64,000 nt of DNA from Maridesulfovibrio ferrireducens (GTDB taxonomy: Bacteria; Desulfobacterota; Desulfovibrionia; Desulfovibrionales; Desulfovibrionaceae), in the NCBI RefSeq assembly GCF_016342405.1, contig NZ_JAEINN010000003.1, positions 1 through 64,000 on the forward strand. Direction: 5' to 3'. Below, in pieces: positions 36,430 to 43,475 of the stretch (the first letter of the stretch is position 1; each line of letters opens with the position of its first letter). A program made the position numbers and the translations under genes. The notes below the pieces were generated by a model that ran no database searches, was not told where the DNA came from, and saw nothing but the letters and a program-made list of their open reading frames with translations.

Positions 36430-36455
36430 TTGCTGTTATGGCAAATTTACCATAA
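36430..36455 (+). promoter_or_regulatory. Promoter-operator of the first toxin-antitoxin operon
   Basis: TTGCTG (36430-36435) is followed by a 20-base palindrome, TTATGGCAAATTTACCATAA (36436-36455), broken by a single mismatched pair; its right end overlaps the -10 region. The ATG is 9 bases farther on. This is a classic autoregulatory operator for the HTH antitoxin encoded downstream. Confidence 0.6.
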
Positions 36456-36464
36456 ATTAAACTC

Positions 36465-36815
36465 ATGAGTGCAAATCAACGTCAGCTGTTCTGGGTCGGA
36501 ACCAGCCTTAAAGATCTTCTCGGGCAACCTGTAGAAGTAAGGCAATGTGTAGGATACGCTCTGCATGTAGTTCAAGACGGAAGAACGCCGGAAAACGCTA
36601 AAGCGTTTAAACAAGGCGGCTCCGGTGTTATTGAAATCAGCATAGACCATGACACTGATACATATCGGACCATGTACGTGGCTAAGCTAGATAAAGGTGT
36701 GTATGTCTTGCACTCATTTCAAAAGAAATCCAAAAGCGGCAAAGCGACCCCGAAAGCCGACATTGATAAAATTCAATCCAGATACAAAGAAGCTTTGAAA
36801 GCAGATAAAGATTAA
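36465..36815 (+). CDS. HigB/Gp49-like (RelE superfamily) toxin
   Basis: A 116-residue toxin of the phage-derived Gp49/HigB group. The diagnostic stretch is VGYALHVVQDGRTPENAKAF followed by GSGVIEISIDHDTDTYRTMY and YVLHSFQKKSKSGKATPK, which matches the fold and the basic C-terminal helix of RelE-type ribosome-dependent mRNA interferases. It precedes its antitoxin by 33 bases, the inverted order usual for higBA. A palindromic operator is upstream. Very probably functional by completeness. Confidence 0.8.
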   Translation: MSANQRQLFWVGTSLKDLLGQPVEVRQCVGYALHVVQDGRTPENAKAFKQGGSGVIEISIDHDTDTYRTMYVAKLDKGVYVLHSFQKKSKSGKATPKADIDKIQSRYKEALKADKD

Positions 36816-36848
36816 ACAAGATAGACAGCAAAATTAGAGGTATCCACT

Positions 36849-37160
36849 ATGACAATAGAAGCTGGATCAGGAAACGTATTTGCAGACCTTGGCTTAGAAC
36901 AACCAGAAGAATTAACCTACAAAGCTAACATCATCATGGAAATTCAAAAGGCCATAAAGGTTCGTGGAATCACCCAGACAAAGGCAGCAGAGATTTGCGG
37001 CACGGATCAACCGACCTTATCCAAAATATTAAGAGGCAATATAACCCTCGCAACGACAGACAGACTTTTTACTTGGCTGGTAAGACTCGGGTATATCGTT
37101 AAGATTACTATCGAGCCATCAGTCACGGCAGGTAACGTACAAATCTGTACATGTAGATGA
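36849..37160 (+). CDS. HigA-like XRE antitoxin
   Basis: A 103-residue antitoxin. The N-terminal GSGNVFADLGLEQPEELTYK and the HTH (TQTKAAEICGTDQPTLSKIL, about residues 44-63) are typical of the XRE antitoxins partnered with Gp49-type toxins. AGAGG lies about 8 bases before the ATG. The stop is only 1 base from the stop of the opposing antitoxin on the other strand. Confidence 0.8.
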   Translation: MTIEAGSGNVFADLGLEQPEELTYKANIIMEIQKAIKVRGITQTKAAEICGTDQPTLSKILRGNITLATTDRLFTWLVRLGYIVKITIEPSVTAGNVQICTCR

Positions 37161-37161
37161 T

Positions 37162-37473
37162 CTACCGCAATTCTTTACCCGAATCAGACAAAACCCGACG
37201 AACCATATCAGGCTCCTTGGCAATAATCATCAGATAAGCTCTAGTCGGACCTTCTGGAACCCTGCGTTTCTGCTCCCAGTGACGAACTGAAGAGAGAGAC
37301 AAGCCGAATGCTTTAGCAAAAACAATCTGAGTCATATTAAGCTTCTTGCGGATATTGCGCACATCGACTTCTGCCGGAATATTAACCCGGTATTCGCACT
37401 CTTCCATTTCACCCTTGGCAATGGAAACGGCCTGTTCCAAACTCTTAAGAATACGATTTCCTGCACTACCCAT
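37162..37473 (-). CDS. HigA-like antitoxin of the second module
   Basis: A 103-residue protein from the ATG at 37473 (GGAAGGGAAA upstream; a longer frame to 37515 lies inside the toxin gene). The C-terminal half is an XRE HTH of the antitoxin type: VRNIRKKLNMTQIVFAKAFG then LSSVRHWEQKRRVPEG. The N-terminal 45 residues form the toxin-binding helix (ILKSLEQAVSIAKGE). It starts one base after the toxin stop, so the two are coupled. Second gene of a HigB-HigA order operon. Confidence 0.8.
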   Translation of the reverse strand: MGSAGNRILKSLEQAVSIAKGEMEECEYRVNIPAEVDVRNIRKKLNMTQIVFAKAFGLSLSSVRHWEQKRRVPEGPTRAYLMIIAKEPDMVRRVLSDSGKELR

Positions 37474-37474
37474 T

Positions 37475-37825
37475 TTATTTCCCTTCCTTGAAACTTTTAA
37501 CAATAATCTGCACAAATTTCTTCATCATATTTCGCTCTGCCTGACTCAAGTTAGCCTTGTCTTTTTTAGCAAAAATATTCAAAGCAAATAACGGAATAGT
37601 TGTGCTGTGGTAATAATAAACCACTCTGAATGCGCCACTTTTACCCCTGCCGCCAGTAGCAAAACGGACCTTGCGAATACCGCCAGTCCCTTCCATCAAA
37701 ACTCCTGCTGTAGGGTTTGCAGCAAGAAAATTAATAAGCTCCCGATGCTCTTCTTCACTCATTTTGGAGTTTTTAACATCTTTTATAAATTCGGGAGTTT
37801 CAATAACTGTCATTAACTTGGTCAT
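37475..37825 (-). CDS. RelE/HigB-family toxin of the second module
   Basis: A 116-residue toxin. The ATG at 37825 is used because an upstream in-frame TTG lies inside the -35 promoter box. Typical RelE-type features: TGGIRKVRFATGGRGKSGAF with conserved basic residues, then VVYYYHSTTIPLFALNIFAKKDKANLS split over two strands, where the KxxKxxLS signature marks this family (DUF4258/RelE-like). GGAG lies 11 bases before the start. Probably an mRNA interferase. Confidence 0.8.
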   Translation of the reverse strand: MTKLMTVIETPEFIKDVKNSKMSEEEHRELINFLAANPTAGVLMEGTGGIRKVRFATGGRGKSGAFRVVYYYHSTTIPLFALNIFAKKDKANLSQAERNMMKKFVQIIVKSFKEGK

Positions 37826-37830
37826 GAAAT

Positions 37831-37858
37831 ATAGTACTCCATTGGGATACAAAGTCAA
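37831..37858 (-). promoter_or_regulatory. Promoter with operator dyad of the second toxin-antitoxin operon
   Basis: On the minus strand: TTGACT (37858-37853), 16 bases, TACTAT (37836-37831). The spacer carries the imperfect dyad GTA-nn-CCA-n-TGG-nn-TAC (37850-37834). The -35 box overlaps the stop codon of the upstream HTH gene. Transcription would begin almost at the toxin ATG. Confidence 0.6.
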
Positions 37859-38052
37859 GATGACTCGCCCGTGGTTTGATAAATTTTAACCCACTCCCAC
37901 AACTCCGCCTTCTCCGCCATATACTTCCCTTCTACTTGGCGGATAGGCGAACCGTCCTCCTGCGCCCAAGTGCGAACAGTATTGCGCCCCACTCCGAACA
38001 GCTTGCCGATATTCTCCAGCCCCGTAACGATTTCAACCGGCCTGACAACCAT
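37855..38052 (-). CDS. Small HTH protein near terminase (Nu1/TerS-like candidate)
   Basis: 65 residues with a winged-helix/MerR-type HTH: GLENIGKLFGVGRNTVRTWA followed by a wing (EDGSPIRQVEGKYMA). Small terminase subunits of the Nu1 type and excisionases share this shape. It lies one base after the 218-residue gene and downstream of the large terminase, so a packaging role is reasonable, but excisionase or regulator functions are equally possible. Confidence 0.5.
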   Translation of the reverse strand: MVVRPVEIVTGLENIGKLFGVGRNTVRTWAQEDGSPIRQVEGKYMAEKAELWEWVKIYQTTGESS

Positions 38053-38053
38053 A

Positions 38054-38710
38054 TCAGTACCCTCCTACTGAATGGGTATTACCCGACAACGGCCCGTTAT
38101 TCTGCCATGCACTCATATCGCCATCTTCCAGATCCAGCCCTGCCAGCGCATATAGCATTGCCGCCACTACCGGAAATTCTTCCAGCTTGCGGCCCAGATC
38201 ATCCCGATTCAGCGTATTGTATTCGAGCACGGCCTGCGATTCCCCGAAAAAGAGCGTCTTGATATTTCTGGTTCTACGATCCACCAGCCGGTCATAATCC
38301 CTGAAAGACCTGCTACCCTTCATTGCGGGAGGCGAAGCGAGATCTATGCACGGCAAACGCAAACGCTGCCGCTGATCGTTAAAAAGCTGCACTAACCGTG
38401 TTCCGGCATGAGCAAGCGGAGTACGCCAAATATCGATCAACAAAAATTCCTGTACGGCTGCCATTTCCCGACAAAGCGTTTCGTGATCCTCGTGCAGAAA
38501 CTCCGCTACCAGATCCACCCGATGCTGATCAGTACCGGGTATAAGATCTTTATGTTCAGCCAGCACCGTTACCACTCCCGGCTTTACATCATACGGCCAT
38601 GCGACTGCTCCTGAAACCCTGCGGTATTTAATTCCGGTCACTGGATCTTTCAGGCTTCGCACACCACTCATGCGCGACATTACAGCTTTAAGCTTATCAA
38701 TTGTTCTCAT
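38054..38710 (-). CDS. Phage protein between terminase and HTH gene, unknown function
   Basis: A 218-residue protein with no recognised fold. The first 100 residues are alpha/beta (PYDVKPGVVTVLAEHKDLIP); the middle has RSFRDYDRLVDRRTRNIKTL and a C-terminal helix (LEEFPVVAAMLYALAGLDLE). It begins 24 bases after the large terminase stop and runs into the small HTH gene with a one-base gap, so it belongs to the packaging operon. Confidence 0.5.
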   Translation of the reverse strand: MRTIDKLKAVMSRMSGVRSLKDPVTGIKYRRVSGAVAWPYDVKPGVVTVLAEHKDLIPGTDQHRVDLVAEFLHEDHETLCREMAAVQEFLLIDIWRTPLAHAGTRLVQLFNDQRQRLRLPCIDLASPPAMKGSRSFRDYDRLVDRRTRNIKTLFFGESQAVLEYNTLNRDDLGRKLEEFPVVAAMLYALAGLDLEDGDMSAWQNNGPLSGNTHSVGGY

Positions 38711-38734
38711 TTTACACCTGCCGGACTTACCCGA

Positions 38735-40213
38735 TTAACTCATGTCGCGGCCTTCTGTGAGACCACCGCGCCGCTTGAAATATTCTATCGCCTGCGTCAT
38801 CACATCCACCTGATCTTTGAATTTAGATCCAGGGAAATGCTCAATCTCATCCAGAAAATCAGCCAGCCATTCTGCCGACTCCGGCAACCAGACATTACCG
38901 CTTTCGATTGTGTCAGCTACCGCCTTGGCCCTGTTTTCCTTATCCCCGCCCGTAACGGCCCATGCCACAACAGGTACGGTAGTGGATTCCTGCAAATCCT
39001 GAATAACGCTGATACCGCTTGATTTATCTTCAATAACCACCACGTCCGGACGATTGACTGCATACCGTGTTTTGATGGTCCTTTTCAGTTCGGGATATTC
39101 CATGCGCTTGCGGATGACATCGAGCAGATAATAGCCGTTATGCGCTTCCCCCCAAATTTGGCCACATGAATACGCGCTGGAGACATTCGCCTTCTGAGCC
39201 GTATCCCAGTGTTCCACAATGCGGTAAAATTTGGGGAGCTTCGTGTAACTCTTGAACCAATCCAGCTTGAAGATTGCACCGCCTGCGGGTGAAGGTCGCT
39301 GCTGGAGCTGCCCTGCGGCTTCGCTCTTTGATGAAAATGATTCTTCGATAGCTGAAAGGGTTACTTCGTCAAAACGTTCCGGCCAGAGCAGTTCGCCCTC
39401 TTCGGTCCGTGGATCATCGAATCCGAGAACCGTATGAAATTTGTTACCTTCGTATCTTGCCGGCAAACAGAGATGCACGTAATCGGCCCCACTCTTTTCG
39501 AGAATATGACCGGATAGATCCTGCTGATGACCGCGCTGCATGACAACCACAAACGCCCCGGTCTTGGGATCATTCAAACGTGTCTGCATGGTGTTATCCC
39601 ACCAATCAAGCACTTCCTTGCGTTTAGCGTCAGACTTCACTTCACTCATGTTGTGCGGATCATCAGCCACTATGCGATCCCCGCCTTCACCAGTTGCCCT
39701 ACCGCCGACAGAAGTTGAAAAACGAAAACCGCCAGCCTTGTTCTCAAACTTATCCTTGGCGTTCTGGTCACGCTTCAGCTCAACATGAGGCCACGCTTCC
39801 TTGTACCAGGGCGAAGTCACGATCTCGCGAGTTTTCATATTGTCACGCACGGAAAGCGTTGCAGAATATGAGCTGAAGAAAAATTGTATCCACGGATTGA
39901 AAGTCCATTCCCACGCAGGCCAGCACACGGAAACCGAAAGCGATTTCATATGACGAGGCGGCATGTTGATCAAAAGCCGCTTGATTTCACCAGTACTGAC
40001 GGCCTCCAGATGCTCAACAATCGCCCCGATATGCCAGCCCTCAACGTAAGTGCGTCCCGGTTCAATCACATGCCACGACTGCTTAATGAATTCTCGCAGG
40101 CTCATATCAGGCTTGCCGGTTCCCATAAAATCAGAACCGGCAGACGGCACGGAATCTTTCAGGTTCATGAGCAGATTGCCCATCAAACCGTTTACTTTCA
40201 AAGATTTGCTCAT
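38735..40213 (-). CDS. Terminase large subunit
   Basis: A 492-residue DNA-packaging motor. The ATPase half has the Walker A-like MPPRHMKS (about residues 84-91), FFFSSYSATLSVRDN, the Walker B-like DRIVADDP (about 180) and a coupling QRGHQQDLSG segment. The nuclease half has VEHWDTAQKANVSSAYS, VVVIEDKSSG with its acidic residues, and a late Asp in DQVDVMTQA. The start overlaps the recombinase stop by 4 bases. Two HTH proteins in the neighbourhood are candidates for the small subunit. Confidence 0.9.
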   Translation of the reverse strand: MSKSLKVNGLMGNLLMNLKDSVPSAGSDFMGTGKPDMSLREFIKQSWHVIEPGRTYVEGWHIGAIVEHLEAVSTGEIKRLLINMPPRHMKSLSVSVCWPAWEWTFNPWIQFFFSSYSATLSVRDNMKTREIVTSPWYKEAWPHVELKRDQNAKDKFENKAGGFRFSTSVGGRATGEGGDRIVADDPHNMSEVKSDAKRKEVLDWWDNTMQTRLNDPKTGAFVVVMQRGHQQDLSGHILEKSGADYVHLCLPARYEGNKFHTVLGFDDPRTEEGELLWPERFDEVTLSAIEESFSSKSEAAGQLQQRPSPAGGAIFKLDWFKSYTKLPKFYRIVEHWDTAQKANVSSAYSCGQIWGEAHNGYYLLDVIRKRMEYPELKRTIKTRYAVNRPDVVVIEDKSSGISVIQDLQESTTVPVVAWAVTGGDKENRAKAVADTIESGNVWLPESAEWLADFLDEIEHFPGSKFKDQVDVMTQAIEYFKRRGGLTEGRDMS

Positions 40214-40803
40214 ATCGGATTCATGTAGATGTCCCTGATTTCTTCCGGCTGTATGCAGAGATAAGTCAGAGTCTGTCTGGGACTTGAATGGTTAAATGTT
40301 TCCATCAGCTTAGAAATTTCGACATCGTAAACCACCCGCTGCTGATAGCCGAAAGTTTTTCGCAATGTATGAGACCCGTAATTGCCCTTCAGATTGATTT
40401 TCGAACACCACTTCTTCACAAGTTTGTTGACGTAGTTCGGAGCCATAGGAGCATCATTTCTGCCCGTAAAAAGATATTCCACTTCCAGAGATCGACACTG
40501 AGCAGCCCAAGGTCGAACGGCATCAAGCACAGTCGGACTCAAAGTGATTCTCCGTTCCTTTCCGGTCTTACTTTCCCTCAGAACTAATTCGTCACCTACT
40601 TTGGCATCCACAAACTGATCAACTCGCAGTTGCACCAGATCCACGGCTCGAAGGTTCGTATTAATCCCGAGAACAAACAGGGCTAAGTCTCTTGGATTTT
40701 CAGCTAACAACTTTTTCAAGTTAGCAATATCCTCAAGCGAAGTAATTGGATCAACTTTCGTTGAACTGCCTTTTTCAGGATGATTTGGATTTCTTTTTTC
40801 CAT
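40210..40803 (-). CDS. Catalytic-core-only tyrosine recombinase
   Basis: A 197-residue protein with the full tyrosine recombinase active-site set: R52 (NTNLRAVDLVQL), K79 (ESKTGKERR), H145 and R148 (GSHTLRKTF), H172 (TFNHSS) and Y181 (QTLTYLC). It lacks the SAM-like core-binding and arm-binding N-terminal domains of lambda-type integrases and so is much shorter than usual. The gene is coupled to the large terminase. The spacer in front is packed with inverted repeats. It may act as the phage integrase, a dimer resolvase or an inversion enzyme; no other integrase is visible in the window. Confidence 0.75.
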   Translation of the reverse strand: MEKRNPNHPEKGSSTKVDPITSLEDIANLKKLLAENPRDLALFVLGINTNLRAVDLVQLRVDQFVDAKVGDELVLRESKTGKERRITLSPTVLDAVRPWAAQCRSLEVEYLFTGRNDAPMAPNYVNKLVKKWCSKINLKGNYGSHTLRKTFGYQQRVVYDVEISKLMETFNHSSPRQTLTYLCIQPEEIRDIYMNPI

Positions 40804-40986
40804 TTTTGCTCTCCGTTTAGATGTTTCTAAATTCTGTCATTATTTTAGTAAATATTAGACTAAAATAAAAGTTATTTCTAACAAAATTCGAATAAAAACA
40901 TCTAAACACTTGGAATTTATATCTAAATAGCTTTTTTGCAAGTCTAATCTTTATATTAAAGTTAGACTTTTTGAGTTTTGTTAAAA
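40804..40986. repeat. Inverted-repeat-rich spacer before the recombinase gene
   Basis: 183 A+T-rich bases containing three exact inverted pairs: GTTTAGATGTTT (40815-40826) with AAACATCTAAAC (40896-40907); TTATTTTAGT (40840-40849) with ACTAAAATAA (40859-40868); AAGTCTAA (40940-40947) with TTAGACTT (40961-40968 region). The core TCTAA or its complement occurs about eight times. This pattern suits recombinase or repressor binding sites. Confidence 0.6.
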
Positions 40987-41619
40987 TTAAAAGTTAGACT
41001 TCTCGCCGCCGCCGATTCCAAAATCCAAACTGGAGCGGACCGCATTAATTTCAGTCAGACGAGAGACAATTTTCTGTTGAACTTCCGGATCAGCCTTTTG
41101 AATTTCCTCCAAAACGATGGTCTGAAATTCTTCAACCTTTTTCAGCGAGTAAATTTCACTCTGCATTTTGAAGACAAACTCGAGCTGCTTGCGAAGCTCA
41201 GCTTGCAATTTGATCAAAAAACCGCCGATATCGCGATTTTGACCCGCCAGCCGCCGCAATTTTGTTTGACTGTCACGATATTCCTCAGTTCCCGGATCAC
41301 CATGAAGGACAAGTTGAATCATTTTCAGCAAGCCTCGGCATTGTATGCCCAGAGCTTCGAGCTGATCCGAGAGAGTGAGCTTGGCATCAAGCATCTTTCC
41401 CGCTGAAAACAATGCAATGTCCTTTGAAACAGCAACATCAATCCGTTTTCTTGCCTTCGAAACAGCAGCTTGCGACACTCCAAAGAACTCAGCAATATGT
41501 ACTTGCTTCAATCCATGCTCAACTAGCAATTTAATTAACACATCATGGTCAATCTTTCCACTGTTGTACGAGGGATGTAGTTTTAAATTTTCCAATACTA
41601 CAGAAGTTTTTTCTTGCAT
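40987..41619 (-). CDS. HTH phage protein, candidate small terminase
   Basis: A 210-residue protein. An HTH at about residues 36-56 (KQVHIAEFFGVSQAAVSKAR) is followed by long helices (LTLSDQLEALGIQCRGLLKM; ELRKQLEFVFKMQSEIYSLK) and a basic C-terminal end. An N-terminal HTH plus a helical oligomerisation region is the design of many small terminases. It lies upstream of the recombinase and large terminase. A transcription regulator is the main alternative. Confidence 0.55.
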   Translation of the reverse strand: MQEKTSVVLENLKLHPSYNSGKIDHDVLIKLLVEHGLKQVHIAEFFGVSQAAVSKARKRIDVAVSKDIALFSAGKMLDAKLTLSDQLEALGIQCRGLLKMIQLVLHGDPGTEEYRDSQTKLRRLAGQNRDIGGFLIKLQAELRKQLEFVFKMQSEIYSLKKVEEFQTIVLEEIQKADPEVQQKIVSRLTEINAVRSSLDFGIGGGEKSNF

Positions 41620-41708
41620 TTTATCAACTCACAGACGTTACAACTTTACTACTGCTTAACTTTATAACTTCAAAACTTCACTTTTACTCGGTTAAAATTA
41701 ACCTGAGC

Positions 41709-42641
41709 TTAACTACCGCCAGCGGCACAACGAGCTTCAAATTCTTCTTCACTCATTCCACTTCCGGAAGTTAACCCGTTCACTTCCACATCTTCACGAG
41801 ATTGAAATCCTCCGCCAAAGACTTTCGCAATATTCTTACCTTCGATCAGCCAGGGAAGACTCGCTTTCCATTCCGGATTAACTTCGCCAAGGAGATACGG
41901 ATAATCTCGAATCTGTTCAAAGTACCATTGCCACCAATCAATCCCGTTTCCATCAGGACCAAATTCATAACCACACCTTTCCACTTTTTTCATCAGCTCT
42001 TTCGTTAGACTTTTGGGCTTGGACAGCTCTGGGAGAATTTCACAAAAAATCTCCACCAACTCGTCACCCTTTGGGGGACTATAGGGGGTTTTTACGTAGA
42101 GAGTAGGAGTAGGAGAAGGGGCATTGCGCAAATCATCATTTTGCAATGCAGGCGCATCTTTATTTTCATGCGTCGGCATTGCATCCGCATCACCATTAAT
42201 ATCACCTGCACTCGAAGGATCTTCCTTCTTCGTATCATCCTGTTTTGTCTTGTTTTTCTTTTTACCCCAACGAGCTTCTGCTGCTAGTTTTGCCGCTTTA
42301 GATCGTTCTCTGGCCTCAGCTGCCCAGGGTTGCATTTCATCCCACGCACAAACGAAGAAATGGTCATCATCTTTTCCAATTATATCAAGCTGTAAAAGCA
42401 TTTCTACATAATCATGACTATCTAAGTTAATCTTACATGCAAAGAGAAGATCTTCTTCATCAAAACAAGCAGGAAAGTGTCCAGAATCACTAGGGAAATG
42501 CTTAGCACAATAACACCAAAGCAGGATGATTCCCATCACGCCCTCAATCCCGAACCGTCTCATTACCTTTTGGAAGCGGAAATCTTCAAAAAATTCCACA
42601 TCTAATCGGATGTCAGTCACATTTTTGATTCGACTAGCCAC
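41709..42641 (-). CDS. Phage replication initiator-like protein
   Basis: About 310 residues from a GTG at 42641, preceded by AAGGAG with 7-base spacing; an upstream ATG at 42713 lacks such a site. N-terminal winged-helix-like region (DIRLDVEFFEDFRFQKVMRR), a Lys/Asp/Ala linker near residues 135-180, and a C-terminal block WWQWYFEQIRDYPYLLGEVN and WKASLPWLIEGKNIAKVFGG. The latter resembles the C-terminal module of lambda-O/DnaD-like phage replication proteins that recruits the helicase. The DNA of the linker holds three GCATTGC-type repeats, as lambda's origin lies inside gene O. The DnaB-like gene is in the same operon upstream. Confidence 0.65.
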   Translation of the reverse strand: MASRIKNVTDIRLDVEFFEDFRFQKVMRRFGIEGVMGIILLWCYCAKHFPSDSGHFPACFDEEDLLFACKINLDSHDYVEMLLQLDIIGKDDDHFFVCAWDEMQPWAAEARERSKAAKLAAEARWGKKKNKTKQDDTKKEDPSSAGDINGDADAMPTHENKDAPALQNDDLRNAPSPTPTLYVKTPYSPPKGDELVEIFCEILPELSKPKSLTKELMKKVERCGYEFGPDGNGIDWWQWYFEQIRDYPYLLGEVNPEWKASLPWLIEGKNIAKVFGGGFQSREDVEVNGLTSGSGMSEEEFEARCAAGGS

Positions 42642-42832
42642 AACGGACTCCTTAAAATTTTCTCGGCATTGCGGATTTGATGCACTAGGAATGCAGGGGC
42701 ATTGCGCACGCATTCATTATATTTACAACCCATTAAAAAGACTCAAAAAAAACAGGGATAACCCTGAAAAATTTCGACAGCGCGCCGAATTTAAAAAAAT
42801 TCAGTCCTGCCCAATTCATGCAGCCGCAATGC
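42121..42832. repeat. GCATTGC iteron-like repeats, candidate phage origin
   Basis: The heptamer GCATTGC or its complement occurs at 42121-42127, 42143-42149 (inverted), 42176-42182, 42666-42672, 42699-42705 and 42826-42832 (inverted). Three copies lie in the linker-coding part of the initiator gene and three upstream of its start. Fewer than one copy would be expected by chance in this length. Confidence 0.5.
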
Positions 42833-42937
42833 GTCCGCAATACCAACGCATAAAAAAGTAAATTCAATTCAATAAGCTTCCTTCCATACCTTAAAAGACC
42901 TTCTCCTTGGAGACGAGTCTAGATAATTTTCCCTTTA

Positions 42938-43291
42938 TTAATGGCCCCTTAACCTTACTCCCTCCAAAATAGACTTCATCTTCTTATACGCTCTGGGACA
43001 AACCTCTGGCGTATCAGCCAAATCCAACTCAATAAGGTTTGCTATCACATCCCAAGAATCAACAAGCCCGGCCCACTCCGGAGACTCTTCTCGCATTTCA
43101 CCTAAGCGTTCACGGAATCCAGGAACAACATCCAACAGTTTCTGACAGCGAATGAAATCAGAAGGATCCGAGGGATACCGGCTACCCCATGAACCACAAC
43201 AATTAATTCCTGAAAGCCGCGTAGCTAATGTGTTAGAAGATAGTCCACGACGGCCACTTGCCAACCATTCAACAAAATTTTTATCTATCAT
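42938..43291 (-). CDS. Conserved-looking phage protein of unknown function
   Basis: 117 residues from the ATG at 43291, which has GAGGAG 8 bases before it; a longer frame to 43309 is less likely. It opens with FVEWLASGRRGLSSNTLAT and contains PSDPSDFIRCQKLLDVVPGF and PEWAGLVDSWDVIANLIELD, a pattern I have seen in small phage early proteins of various phages. Its RBS overlaps the end of the 51-residue gene upstream, so they are coupled. No catalytic motif. Confidence 0.6.
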   Translation of the reverse strand: MIDKNFVEWLASGRRGLSSNTLATRLSGINCCGSWGSRYPSDPSDFIRCQKLLDVVPGFRERLGEMREESPEWAGLVDSWDVIANLIELDLADTPEVCPRAYKKMKSILEGVRLRGH

Positions 43292-43295
43292 GCTG

Positions 43296-43451
43296 TTACT
43301 CCTCTTCACCCATTCTTTTTAATTGCTCCACAACCTTTCCAGCGACCTCCAAATACTCATCAACAGTGCAGTCCTGATACTTATTAATCAGTTCCATCAA
43401 AACGATTTTGACAGTTGATTCAAATTCAGTTTTAGCCTCACTACTCGACAT
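43296..43451 (-). CDS. 51-residue phage early protein
   Basis: A short helical, acidic protein (MSSSEAKTEFESTVKIVLME and following helices with a single Cys) too small for standard ORF cut-offs. GGAGG lies 5 bases before the ATG. It sits between the DnaB-like gene and the 117-residue gene, and its end carries the latter's ribosome-binding site. Function unknown. Confidence 0.65.
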   Translation of the reverse strand: MSSSEAKTEFESTVKIVLMELINKYQDCTVDEYLEVAGKVVEQLKRMGEEE

Positions 43452-43475
43452 ATGAACCTCCATTGTTTGCACTTA

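Noticed and set aside
37826-37858. N-terminal extension of the second toxin from TTG at 37858
   Set aside because: The TTG is the -35 box of the operon promoter, and transcription should start downstream of it.
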